Shown here piece after piece: positions 51,847-63,474 of a stretch of 64,000 nucleotides of DNA. The stretch covers positions 930,001 to 994,000 of the forward strand of contig NZ_CP043026.1 of assembly GCF_008086545.1 (NCBI RefSeq). Reading direction: 5' to 3'. The stretch's first letter is position 1. Each line of letters starts with the position of its first letter. The position numbers and the translations under genes are program-made. The notes below the pieces were generated by a model. The model was not told the origin of the DNA and did no database searches. It saw only the letters and a program-made list of their open reading frames with translations. Source of the stretch: Spiroplasma chinense (GTDB taxonomy: Bacteria > Bacillota_I > Bacilli_A > Mycoplasmatales > Mycoplasmataceae).

Positions 51847-53872
51847 TTAATACCTCCAATTTGTCTTCAAAGAATTGCTGATAATGACTATTGTGATCTG
51901 ACATTAAAATGATGCTGTTTTTCTTTAATTGAATAAATTGGTCAATTAAATAGTAAGCAGTTGCTCTGTCAACATTACTTAAAGGTTCATCAATTAAGTA
52001 AATATCTTTTTGAGTAAAGAATGCCGACATGAAGTTTATTATTTGTCTTTGTCCTTTGCTTAAATTTGTTCCATTATCTATAATTTCTTTTTCAACTTCT
52101 ATATTGTTGCTTGCTAAAACTTCAAAAAATCTTAATTTTTTGAAGAGTTCTAAATCTATAGTATTTTTAAATTGTTGAATATTTGACCAAACAGTTCCAT
52201 TAAATAAGTAATCGTATTGACCAATAAAAAGAACTTTTTCTCTATAATCTCTTTTATCAACTTTTTTAAAATCTATTTCATTAATTTTTATAGATCCTTC
52301 ATATTCATTTACATATCCAGTCAACAATTGTAAAAGACTTGTTTTTCCACTTCCACTTTTTCCATATATAAAAGTGTTCTTTTTAAATTCAAAATTAATA
52401 TCACTTACTACTCTATTTTCATTTTTATATTTATATAAATTTTTTATTTGTATTGATTTAATTTTTTCTACCTTCACAATTTCTTCTTTATTAAGTTTTT
52501 TCTCATCAAGTATAAATTCTAATTCATTCATAGACAATTTAATTTCTTGTCTATTTAAGATTAGAGAAAAAATAGTTTGAGAAAAAGAACTTATATACAT
52601 GGAAATAGAAATATAAAATAACAGTTCATTAAAGTCAAATTTTTTTGCCAAAATAAAGTTTGCAGATAAATAAAAAATCAATAAATAAAATAATCTACTT
52701 AAAACTTTTACAATCACTTCATTAATACTTTGAATATTATTTATTTGATTTTCATTTTCAAAGTTATCATTAAATCCATTTGCAACTTTTACATTAAATA
52801 CTTTTTCTAAATTCTTTGTACGTATTTCAAAGTTACCATCAAGTAACTCTCTAAATATTACAGAGAACTTAATACTGTCTGATAACTTTTTAACTTGTTT
52901 CTCTTTTATAAAGGTATAAGAAATATATGAAAAGAATATTGTTAATATATTTTCAAGTATTACCAATAACAAAATTACATTTGATATAAAAGTTAACATA
53001 ACCAAAGACATAACAAATAATAAAAATTGAGATGGTACCAATAAAGTACTGTTAACAATAAATTGAGAAAGTGAACCAATATGCATTATTTTTTTACTTC
53101 ACTCTTCTTTTTTTAGAGCACTGTATTTTTCGTATTCAATAGATATTAATTTTTCACTAAACATTTCAAACATTTTTTTAGCAATTGAAGAGCGAATATT
53201 AAATATAAGTTTTTCTATTATTGAACTTATAAATATTTGAACTATAAAGATTAATATGAAAGCTAAAAAAATGTATTGTAAATTTGATTTATCAACTATC
53301 ATTAAGTTTTTGGAATATACCTTAATAAAAGTATTTGAAACTAAAATTATAATGTTACACAAAAAAGAAACTACAAAAAATATAGAAATTAAAACAACTT
53401 GATCTTGAAGAAAATATCATCACTTCATAAACGAATTAGTTTTAAATTGATATTTTTTAAATTTAACAGCTATTCCAAAGTAACCATTAAATTTTTTTAT
53501 AAATTCATTTTTATCAATTCACTTCATGTCATTTTTACTTGGATCTGCAACTAAAAACGCTTTTTTTGTTTTTTTATAAATTACTACATAATGTTGTAAA
53601 TTTTCATCATTCATAACACTTGCAATAAGCGGTGTATTGAATTCAAAATCTAAAAACTCTTGATGAGTTGCTTGATATGTTTTGAATTCGATATTATATT
53701 TTTCTAACAAAACTTCAATATTATAAAAACTAAGTTCACTATCAGCAATAGCATTTTCAAACTTAATTTCTTCTATTGTTAAGTTTTTATTATGTAAAGA
53801 ATTAATTAACATAGCTGAAGTTGCAACTCCACAATCATTAATTCTTTTTTGTTTTAAAAATTTGTATTCCAT
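51833..53872 (-). CDS. Peptidase C39-type ABC transporter (leader-peptide processing exporter)
   Basis: 679 aa in one frame with TGA as Trp. N-terminal C39 peptidase: KQKRINDCGVATSAML (catalytic Cys about 14), LQHYVVIYK (His about 93) and LVADPS (Asp about 109). Then six TM helices at about 170-450. C-terminal ABC ATPase: Walker A GKSGSGKTS (about 493), signature LSKGQRQ (about 588) and Walker B IYLIDEPLS (about 606). Such proteins cleave after a GG-type leader and export bacteriocins or signal peptides. No candidate leader peptide gene is seen beside it. Its promoter shares a bipartite element with MTase 3. Confidence 0.92.
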
Positions 53873-53883
53873 AACTACCCCTA

Positions 53884-53917
53884 ATTACTATCGTCATATT
53901 TTAGAGAAAAATGTACA
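53884..53917 (-). promoter_or_regulatory. Bipartite element shared with MTase 3
   Basis: TGTACATTTTT, 12 nt, ACGATAGTAAT on the minus strand, 12 nt before ATG 53872. Identical halves and spacing occur at 11174-11207. Confidence 0.5.
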
Positions 53918-53925
53918 AAAAAAGC

Positions 53926-53962
53926 AAAAAAAAAAAAAAAAACAAGAATAAATCTTGTTTAT
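53926..53962 (-). terminator. Terminator with 17-nt T-run
   Basis: Minus strand hairpin AAACAAGATTTATTCTTGTTT followed by an uninterrupted run of T (A-run 53926-53942 on plus). It ends the rimP-nucleotidyltransferase transcript. Confidence 0.8.
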
Positions 53963-54816
53963 GAAATATAGTGGATCAAAATGTCGATGTAATTTTCTGA
54001 GTTTTTCTCTCTAATTTTTTCATCCATTTCTCTTGCCATTTTTTGAAGTCTAGCAAAATCTTGTTCATATTTTTCATATGTTTTTCATTTGCTATATTTT
54101 TCTATTACATAAGTATTTAAATCACCATAAGCTACTTTAGAAATAACTTTTCTAAAGGCTGTTATATGATTGATTTTTCCTAAATCCATGTATGTATCTA
54201 AAATAAAGTTTTCTATAATGTCTCCACTAATATTTGGGAATTTATTTTGAATAATAATTTTTAAAGCAATTATTAAAGTTCTAATATTATCCCTTGAACC
54301 TTTTGTTCCGATTTTTTTGAACTTTACATTGAATTCTGGTTCTGGAAGGATATCTGTTTCTTCATCTAAAGATAAACTTCCTTTTTTTGTTTTATACATT
54401 CTTCTTATGTTTTGTTCTCTATCAAGAACAAAAGGTACTACAGATATATTGAAGTGATCTTCAATATTAATATCTATAGAAGATTTTGTTTGATATGTTG
54501 AAACTGAATATTGAGCAAACTTTTCTTTCATCATACCTTCAAATCAGTTGAAGATAAATAGGTTATGCTCTTCATCATCCTTCTTTGAAACTTTTTTAAG
54601 TAGTATTCAAATATCGATGTTTGTAGTGTAATCACTATCTAAATTATGCGCAAAAGAACCTCTGACCAAATAAGGTTTTTTATCATGTCACTCTAAGAAA
54701 AACATTTTGTTTTCTTGAACAAAATCATCAAGAATTTTAATTGTTTTATCATAAAGTTTTTTTCTTTTGTTTTCGTTTCTATCAATAAGATTTTTTAATG
54801 TTTTCAAGTTTTCCAT
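53959..54816 (-). CDS. Nucleotidyltransferase-like protein with altered active site
   Basis: 285 aa. VRGSFAHNLDSDYTTNIDIWILL (about 51-73) resembles the hG[GS]...DhDh core of Pol-beta nucleotidyltransferases, but the second acidic residue is Trp (a TGA codon). A later strand ISVVPFV stands where CD-NTase-like enzymes have a third Asp before VP. The C-terminal half (DNIRTLIIALKIIIQNKFPN) is helical as in such enzymes. It could be a degenerate or catalytically altered nucleotidyltransferase. Follows rimP by 50 nt. Confidence 0.6.
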
Positions 54817-54866
54817 TGCCAATCAACTCTTTTCTTTATAATTAACAACACTTAAAAATTTTTTTA

Positions 54867-55358
54867 CTAGAATTTTACAGCAAATCTAATAAATGAAATA
54901 TCTTCAAATTTAAGATTTGCTTTTTTAGGTTTTCCTTTTAAGAAGAAGTTAAATAAGAAAGTATTAGTTTCTTTATTATAGTCATTTAATGTAGCATTAA
55001 ATTCATTAACTCCTTCAAAGGCTATATTACTCTTAATGTAAAAATAACTTCCAATGTTGTTTTCCAATGTTTTTTGGTCTTTTACAGCTCTTTCAGCTCC
55101 TGCTGATGAAACTTCTAAAATGTAAGGTTCTACAATAGATTCATCTTCATCTAATAAGCTTGAAATAGCTTCATTTGCAGCTATTAAAGCATCAAACTCA
55201 ATAAACTTTTTAGTTGCATCTTTGTTTTCTGCTAAAATTTGCAAAACGTTGGATTCATGTTCAAAGACTCAATTCAACTCATATAAACTAAGTTCGTTTT
55301 CCTCTAAAATTTCCTTAATTTTTGCCATATATTTGTTTTCTACAAGTTCTTTGATCAT
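54867..55358 (-). CDS. rimP: Ribosome maturation factor RimP
   Basis: 163 aa. N-terminal domain ending YILEVSSAGAERAVKD (about 86-101; family signature YxLEVSSPGxxRxL, here with Ala for Pro) and C-terminal SH3-like domain with FEDISFIRFAVKF. Needed for 30S assembly. Usually next to nusA; here followed by a nucleotidyltransferase-like gene. ATG 55358 after GGGG. Confidence 0.85.
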
Positions 55359-55540
55359 TTTTTACCCCATTAATTTTGTTCACATATGTGAAATTGCCGA
55401 TAAATTTGCAATTGTGGTATTTGCCAATCAACTGCCTCTTTACAATATAAGTTTGTCATAAAAACATAAAAGTTGCAATTAAAAGAGTAATAAAGAAAAA
55501 AAATATCTTATTTTATAAATTAATTTAATTTCTTAGTATA

Positions 55541-55568
55541 AAAAAACCAAGATTTTATCTTGGTTTTT
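55541..55568 (-). terminator. Terminator of polC operon
   Basis: Hairpin AAAACCAAGATAAAATCTTGGTTTTTTTA on the minus strand, including the polC stop. The remaining 55359-55540 holds the rimP leader with the palindrome CACATATGTG. Confidence 0.85.
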
Positions 55569-58500
55569 AGAAATCAAATGAAAGTTGTTCATCATCTTTC
55601 AAATTATCTGTAATTTTTAGTTTATTAAATATTTGAATTTGTGTTTGTGTAACTTGAGTTCTTGCTCTTAAATCTTTAACACTTGTAATTTGTCTTTGGC
55701 TTCGAGCATTAACTATAGAATTGGCCACAGCTTCTCCAAGTGAGTCAATTACGTTAAATGGAGGGTATAGAACTTTAACTCCATTTTCTTCAACAACCTT
55801 GAATTTTACTGAATCAGAAATATTGAAGTCAATATTTCTGATAGATATGCCTCTTTCAAACATTTCAATCAATACTTCAAAAATAGACATTAAACCAACC
55901 TCTTTAGCTGTTAGTTTTTGCTTATCATTTTGCATTTTTTTGTAAGTATTTAGTTTAGATTTAACACCATTAATTCCCCCAATTACAGCTTCTAAATCAA
56001 AGAAATCTGCTCTTGTTGAAAATCAAGTGGCATAGTATTCTGCAGGATAATAAAGTTTAAATCAAGCAACTCTATAGGCCATTAAAACATACGCAGTGGC
56101 GTGAGCTTTAGGGAACATATACTTGATTTTCAAACAAGAGTTTATATATCATTCTGGAACATTATGTTGCTTCATAATTTCTATTCACTCTTTTGTTAAA
56201 CCTTTTCCTTTTCTTACACTTTCCATAATTGTAAAACTAGTTGAAGGGTCTATATCTTTAGACATTAAATAAACCATAATATCATCACGACAACCAATAA
56301 CAGAAGAAATGTTTGCAACACCATCTTTAATTAGGGTTTGTGCATTTCCAACATATACGTCAGTTCCGTGACTCAACCCTGAAATTTGAACTAAGTCTGC
56401 AAATGTTTTTGGTTGAGTTTCGCGTAACATTGCTCTAACAAATTGAGTTCCAAATTCAGGTAATCCAATAGCTCCAGTTGTTTCACCTTCAAGATTCTCT
56501 GGTGATAAATTAAGTGCTGAAAGATTTGAAAATAATGAATAAACTTTTTCATCATTTGTTGGGATTGAAATTGGGTCAACACCAGTTAAATCTTGAAGCA
56601 TTCTCAATGCTGTTGGATCTACGTGTCCCAAAATATCCATTTTTAACAAGTTATCATGAATTGAGTGGAAATCAAAGTGAGTTGTAAGTCAATCACTACT
56701 TGGATCATCTGCTGGAAAGTTAACTGGTGTAAAATCTTCAACTTCATATTCCTTGGGTAAAATAATAATTCCCCCTGGGTGTTGTCCAGTTGTTCTTTTT
56801 ACACCAGTTGAAAGTTCTGCTAATCTTTCAATTTCAACTCTTCTAGCTGATATATTATTTTTTTCAAAATATCCTAATGTATAACCATAAGCTGTTTTGT
56901 CAGCAACAGTTGAAATTGTTCCCGCTCTAAATACGTTATTTTCACCAAAAATTTCTTTTGTGAAATTATGGGCTACTGGTTGATATTCCCCTGAGAAGTT
57001 TAAATCTATATCTGGAACTTTATCTCCATCAAATCCCAAGAAAGTTTCAAAAGGAATATCGTGACCATCACCAATTAATTGAACACCACAATTTGGACAA
57101 TCAATTTTTGGTAAATCATATCCACATTTAAATTCTGGTGGAGTGTCAAAGTTTGAATATTTACATTCAACACATCTATAATGAGCTTTAAGTGGATTTA
57201 CTTCAGTAATATTTGAAGTTGTTGCAACAAAACTTGAACCAACAGAACCACGACTTCCTACTAGATATCCATCTTCATGAGATTTTTTAACCAACAAGTG
57301 ACTAATTCAATAAACAACAGCAAATCCATGTTTAATGATAGATTTTAATTCTTTTTCTAAACGTGCAGAAACAATTTCTGGTAATTCTTGACCATACATT
57401 TCTCTTGCATTTTTATAACACTCTTCTTTTAAAAGAACATCAACATTATCAATTTTTGGTGCGAAAGAACCTGACTTAATTGGAACAGCTTGTTCTGTAA
57501 CTTGGTCTGCTATTAATTTTGGATTTTTAATAACTATGTCATAAATTAATTCACTATCTTCAAGTCATTTAAATTCATTTAACATTTCTTTTGTTGTTCT
57601 TAAATGTTGGTCGGGATTATCTTTAACTCTTTGTTTAAAGTCATAAAGTGGATGATAACTTCCTCCCAATCCTTTTGTATTGATGTAAATATCTCGAATA
57701 ATTTTTAATTCTGGTTCAACATAGTGAGCATCACTTGTAGCAATAATTAATTTATTTTGTTCTCTTGCAAGATCAATAATTAATTTAATGTATTTTCTTA
57801 GTTCTTCTTCAGTAACATCTCCGATTTGAACCAATTTTTTATAAACACTTGGGGGTTGAACTTCAACATAATCAAGTTTTGATATTGCATCAACTATCAT
57901 TTCAATAGTTCCAGTTCTTACATAATCAAAGATTTCACCATTTACACAACCACTACCAATTAAAATGTTTCCTTTTTCTCTCATTTCAAGTAATTTTGAT
58001 TTAAAGATTTTTGGACTACCTAAAAAGTTTTTAGTATGTGAGAAGGAAATTAATTTATATAAATCTTTTAATCCTTCTTGGTTTTTAACCAAAACATTTA
58101 CATGGTGTCCTCTAGTTCTTCTAAAGTTTTCATCTTCAAATTTATCTACCATAAATTTATTTCAATCTAAATCAGTATCAATTGGATAGATTTTTTTAGC
58201 TTCACTTCACATGTGTTCGTACATATTTGTAAGCACTTCTGCATCATAGTCAGCACGGTGAGCAATTTTCTCATCATAAAGAATTCCATAAACTTTAGCT
58301 ACACTTCCAAGTCTGTGGTTTTTTAATTTTGGATTTAAAGTTCTTGCAAGTGTTAAAGTATCAATTACAGTATTTTTTAACTCTCCATAACCAAATCTTT
58401 TAGCATTAACATTTAAAAAGTTAAAGTCAAAGTTGGCGTTGTGAGCTACAAGAATTCCATCTTGTATAATTTCCATAATTTGTTTAAATTCAACTTCAAT

Positions 58501-60009
58501 AGGATTTTTATTTTCTAACATTTCATTTGTAATATGAGTTAAATCTGTTGTAAATTGAGAAACTGGTTTTTTAGGTTTAATTAAAATATCATATTTTTTT
58601 GAAGTACCTTTTTCATAATCATAAACATTTGCTCCAAATTCAATAATTTCATCAAACTCAGGAGAAAGTCCTGTAGTTTCTAAGTCGAAAACTACAAATT
58701 TAGATTGTCTTAGTTTTTGCCCTGTTGGATTTTTTACAAATCAAACAGAATCTGGAATTACAACAAGTTCACTTCCATAAATTAATTTTAGTTTTTCTTC
58801 ATCTGGCACACCTTTGTTTGCGGCACTTATTGCATAATGAGCATCAGGAAAAGTTTGAACATTTAAGTGATCGGTAATTGCAATTGCATTTCAACCTCAT
58901 CTCTTAGCAGTGTCAATATAGTCTTTTACAGGACTTACACCGTCCATTACACTCATTTTTGTATGAGTATGTAACTCCACTCTTTTTTCTGGTGCATCAT
59001 CGTTTCTATAAACTGTTTTTGAAGCTATTTTTTGATATTTGTCTATGTAAAAAATGTATTCTCCATCATAGTCAGAATATGTAAATCTACCATTAAAAGA
59101 AACTCAATCATTTTTTCTTATTATTTGTTCTTCAAAACCAGATAACTTTTCTTTATTTTCTTCTGTTATTTCATCAAAGAATGTTGGTTCTGTATTTCTT
59201 TGGAAATACACACACATAACAGAAGAAGTAGCATCAGTTATTGCAATATTATAAATATTTCTTCCACTTTTTGAAACTCTAGATTGTTTTGAAATTACTT
59301 GTCCATGTATTGTTACATTTTGAGCATTTTCTTCTAAATCTTCAAGTTTTTCATAAGTTGGAGTTAAAAGTATTTCTTGATTTGATCTGTATTTTGTTTT
59401 AAAAGTTTTAACTTCTTTATTTGCACTTTTTTCTTGATTTGGTTTTTCAGCAGAAGGTTTAATTAAACTTGCTTTAGAATACATTTCTTGTACTTGATTT
59501 AAAGAATCGCTATTTCTTTCGCTTGAAACTTCAATATCTAGGTCCAAGTCTCTAAAACCATATTTATATAGTTTTTCTTTGTAATATTGTCTATGTTCTT
59601 CTAATAAGTTTTTTTGAGTTTCATTTTCTACTAAAAATTTAACAAGTCTGTATTCAGGAAAATATTTCACAGTTGAAGGTGAAAGTATTTTTATAGTTCC
59701 TGTTTTAACTTCTGCTTTTAAATCTTTAACATATTCAATATGTCTTCAGATTAAGTCATTATCATAATTTTGATTTAAAACTTCTAAATTAATTTTTGTT
59801 GGTATATGAGTATTTGTTCTAAGAGACATTTCTAATTTATGTAAAATGTTAGTTGGTAAAAAATCTTTAACTTCAATAAAGACCCTTAACATATTGCCCG
59901 ATTTAGAAAAAGATGCATTTAAAATTTTTGCATCTTCAAAATAGTTTTCTTCTTCTTCATTGAAGAATATGTTCATTTTTTCAAAAAAGGCTTTTAAATT
60001 ATCATGCAT
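55567..60009 (-). CDS. polC: DNA polymerase III alpha subunit, PolC type
   Basis: 1480 aa in one frame with TGA as Trp; normal for mollicute PolC. Order of domains: PolC N-terminal (1-200), OB (about 220-330), PHP with [15 protein letters not shown] and ITDH (about 340-390), DEDDh exonuclease VVFDLETTG...HNANFDFN (about 435-600), then polymerase with zinc motif CVECKYSN...CPNCG, catalytic PDIDLNFSG (about 987) and TGQHPGG (about 1065). Replicative polymerase with proofreading. Fifth gene of the uppS-cdsA-dxr-rseP-polC block, as in Bacillus. Confidence 0.97.
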
Positions 60010-60025
60010 CTTTTTTCCCCCTAAG

Positions 60026-61267
60026 CTACAAGACCAGGTCTAAAACTGTTATTACCACAAATAGTCCAAGGAACAATATTGCTCCAATTGAGTAAACTAC
60101 AAGTTTGTATTTTTCTGGTAATTCTTTTCTAATTATCATTTCAATTATAGTTTCAAGTATTTTATAACCATCTAATGGTGGTATTAAAATAAAGTTAAGC
60201 ACAAATAAGTTAGCACTTAATAAAGCTACATATAAGAAGAATTGTTGTGCACTTGTAAACATTGCAGCAGTTTGATTTGCAATACCCACAGGTCCAGCAA
60301 GATCTTTAATTCCTCCAGTAAAGATTCTACCAAATGATTTTAATATTGAAAATGATTGAGTAAAAGTTTCTTTTCAACCAGCTCCATATGCTACTCCGGC
60401 ATTTTTATAATATCTGTTTGGAGCTGCAATTCCAACTGAACCTCCACCAGTGTATTGTTCACTTGTTGTTGCTTGAGTTACTTTGTATTGCCCAATAGCA
60501 CTTCCATTAACTCTATCAATTTGTTTATATGCAAATTGAATAGATACATTTTCTTTATCTTTACCTAATTGTAAGTTATTAATGAAGTTATAAACAGTTT
60601 TGTAGTAAGTAACTGCTTGTTTTGATTCAAAGCTATTTATAACTTCATTTGTTCCACAGTCAGTTCCACTTTCAGTACATAAATTATTAAATAAAACTGT
60701 TGTTTCTTGGTTTTGGTCTGTTGAAATTAACTTTCAACCTCAAATCGCATAAGTTTGGTCAATATTAACCAGAGGCATTTCAGGATTATCTTGTTTTTCT
60801 CTTTCTCAAATCATTTGTTGAGCAACTGAATTTTGAGCAAATTTTGCTCCATAAGCATAAAGATCATTTGGTTTTGATTGAGTTGCTGCAAAAATTGTTG
60901 TAAATAAAAATAAAGCAACAAATAAATTCATTAATGGTCCAAATGCAATGAAAAATAATCTTTTTCATCTTGCAATGTAATCAATCATTCTTTCTTCTGG
61001 AACTATTTCATTTTCCCTTTCAGTTGGTGGATCAACTTTACTTGAAGCAATTGAACAAAAACCTCCTAAAGGTATCATTCTAATTGAAATTCAAGTTTCT
61101 TTTCTCTTTCAAACTCAAATTCTTGGTCCAAAACCAATTGAAAATTCATAAACAAATGCATTTGCCATTTTAGCAACAATAAAGTGCCCAAGTTCATGAA
61201 CTGTAATTAATGAAAGTAAAATTAAAACCCCCACTAAAAAACCTAAAATCACCATTCCACTTGACAT
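60026..61267 (-). CDS. rseP: Site-2 protease RseP
   Basis: 413 aa. Zinc motif VHELGHF (about 23-29), GFGPR, PLGGFC, and LIPPLDGYK (about 367; variant of NxxPxPxLDG). TMs at about 6-25, 100-120, 340-360 and 385-410. An extracytoplasmic region (about 120-290) replaces most of the PDZ domain. Intramembrane cleavage of membrane-bound peptides. AAGGGGAAT precedes ATG. Confidence 0.92.
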
Positions 61268-61269
61268 AA

Positions 61270-62400
61270 CTATTCCCCTTTTATTACTCTTTCTGTATCT
61301 TTTCTAATTTGATTGTCAAACTCAACAATCTCACTATAATTATTGTAATTTATTTCTTTAACACTATTAAAAATTTTTGAAACTATTTCAGTTATTTTAT
61401 AAAACTCTAACTTACCATCTAAAAAATATTGAACACACACTTCATTTGCTGCATTTAAAGCTATTGCTTTTGCATTAGTTTTTCCAAAACACTGTTGTGC
61501 TAATTTAATTGGTTCAAATCTCTCTTGGTCAATTTTTTTCAAATTTAAAGATATTAAATTTGAAAAATCTAAAAACTCTAGATTTTCAAACTCTTTTCTT
61601 GTTGGGTAAAATAAAAAGTAATTAATAACTTGTTTCATATCTGGTTTTGAAAGTTGAGCTTTAATTGAACCATCTTTAAACAAAACCATTGAATGAATTA
61701 TTGATTCAGGATGAACTAAAGTTTCAATTTTATCAGTTTTAAATAAATGATAAGCTTCTAAAATTTCAAACGCTTTATTAAACATGGTTGCACTATCAAT
61801 TGTTATTTTTTTACCCATACTTCAATTTGGATGTTTTAAAGCATCTTGTAAAGTTACTTGTTTAGTTTCAGCTAGAGTCATATTTCTAAAAGGACCACCA
61901 GACGCTGTTAAGTATATTTTTTCTATTTCATTTTCTTTTTCTAGACATTGAAAAATAGCACAATGTTCAGAATCTAAAGGAAATATTTTAGCTTGTTTGT
62001 GCTCTTTTAGTTTTTCTTCAATTAAATTTCCAGCTGTTACAAAAGATTCTTTATTTGCATTTAAAAGTAATTTATCATTTTCAATTGCTTGTAAAGTTAC
62101 TTTAAGACCAAAAAATCCAGACAAGGCGTTTATAACAATGTCAGATTCTACTTGAAATAGATCGCAAATTTCATTGTTTATAAACGTGATGTCTGGATAA
62201 TTATTTTTAATCACATCTATTTTATTTGATGAAAAAACCATTTCAATAGATTTAAATTCTTTAAGAATCTTTTCTAACGCTTGAGTATTTTGACCAATAC
62301 TTACCGCTTTTAAATTAAATTCATTTTTATTATTCTTTAAAATTTCTATTGTTTGTTTTCCTATGTTTCCTGATGCACCAAATAAAATAACATTTTTCAT
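61270..62400 (-). CDS. dxr: 1-deoxy-D-xylulose 5-phosphate reductoisomerase
   Basis: 376 aa. NADPH motif GASGNIGKQT (about 8-17), NANKESFVTAG (about 113), PLDSEHCAIFQ (metal Asp, Glu; about 140), SGGPFR, and MGKKITIDSATMFNKAFE (about 195-212). Second step of the MEP pathway. Starts ATG 62400 and ends 2 nt before rseP. Shows the organism makes isoprenoids by MEP; partner ispH is at 37672. Confidence 0.95.
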
Positions 62401-62410
62401 TATTTAAATC

Positions 62411-63472
62411 CTAAATTAAAATAATAATAAAGAATAGTACGAATCAAGAAAAGATTACAGAATCTAATCTATCTAAAAGTCCACCGTGACCAGGAATTAG
62501 TCTAGAAAAATCTTTAACTCCAGAATATCTTTTTACTGCAGAGAAAAGTAAATCCCCAAATAATCCAATAACTGGAAAGGCAATACTTAATAAAATATAA
62601 ATAAATACACTAACAACTGGTTTATTCAATTGGTCAATTGAATTATTTAATGGTTTAAAGTTTGGTGCAAAGAAGTAGAACATTAACGCATAAACTGTTC
62701 CACCAATAAATGCACAACTTAAACCAACAGCTGCACCTTCTCAAGTTTTTTTAGGACTAATTTTTGGTGCAAGTTTTGTTTTACCAAATGCCATTCCACC
62801 AATATATGCAAAAGTATCACCAAAAATGATCATTAATCAAACTCAAATAATTGTATTAAATGAGAATTTAACAATTACTTCATTACCAATACCTGGAACA
62901 GTTTCTAATGAAACCATTGTAAATGTTTTAAATGCTAAAATTATCATTAATGAAATACCAAAATTAATTGAAAGTTTAGTGATTCCAATGTTTTTGTCTA
63001 ATAAACCAATTAATAAATATATTAATAAGTTAATTACCACAACTACAACAAACTGTCAGTTTTGTAATCATTTGTCCATATCCATTTTTTCGTAAAATCC
63101 ATAATCATAGAATCCTAGTAATGGATATCCATATGCTAAAACTGAAGTTGAGATTGTAATTAATTGTTGATATCATTTTACAAATCCCATAGCTTTGTTC
63201 ATTTCATAAACACAAAGTCCAGTTAAAATTGCACTAGCAATTATTGTGAAATATGCAGCTATTTCAATATTTGAAAGACCATTTTTATATGTATAGATAG
63301 CACCAGCTGACACATACCCTGTTAAAAGAATTAATAAAACAATAGCAGAAATAAGTCTTGTTTTAAAACTTTGTCTTCCTTCTTTTGTTTTAAATCTATT
63401 TATTGGTTCTTCTGGGGTATTTACTTCAATGGTGTCTGTAATATCAAAATCGTCAATTTTATTCTTTTTCAT
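62411..63472 (-). CDS. cdsA: Phosphatidate cytidylyltransferase
   Basis: 353 aa. Signature SAVKRYSGVKDFSRLIPGHGGLLDRLDS near the C-terminus (split motif: KR...KDF...PGHGG...DR.D), about eight TMs, and KKTWEG. Makes CDP-diacylglycerol for phospholipids. N-terminal 35 residues are a polar extension (DDFDITDTIEVNTPEEP). Starts 2 nt after uppS. Confidence 0.93.
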
Positions 63473-63474
63473 GA

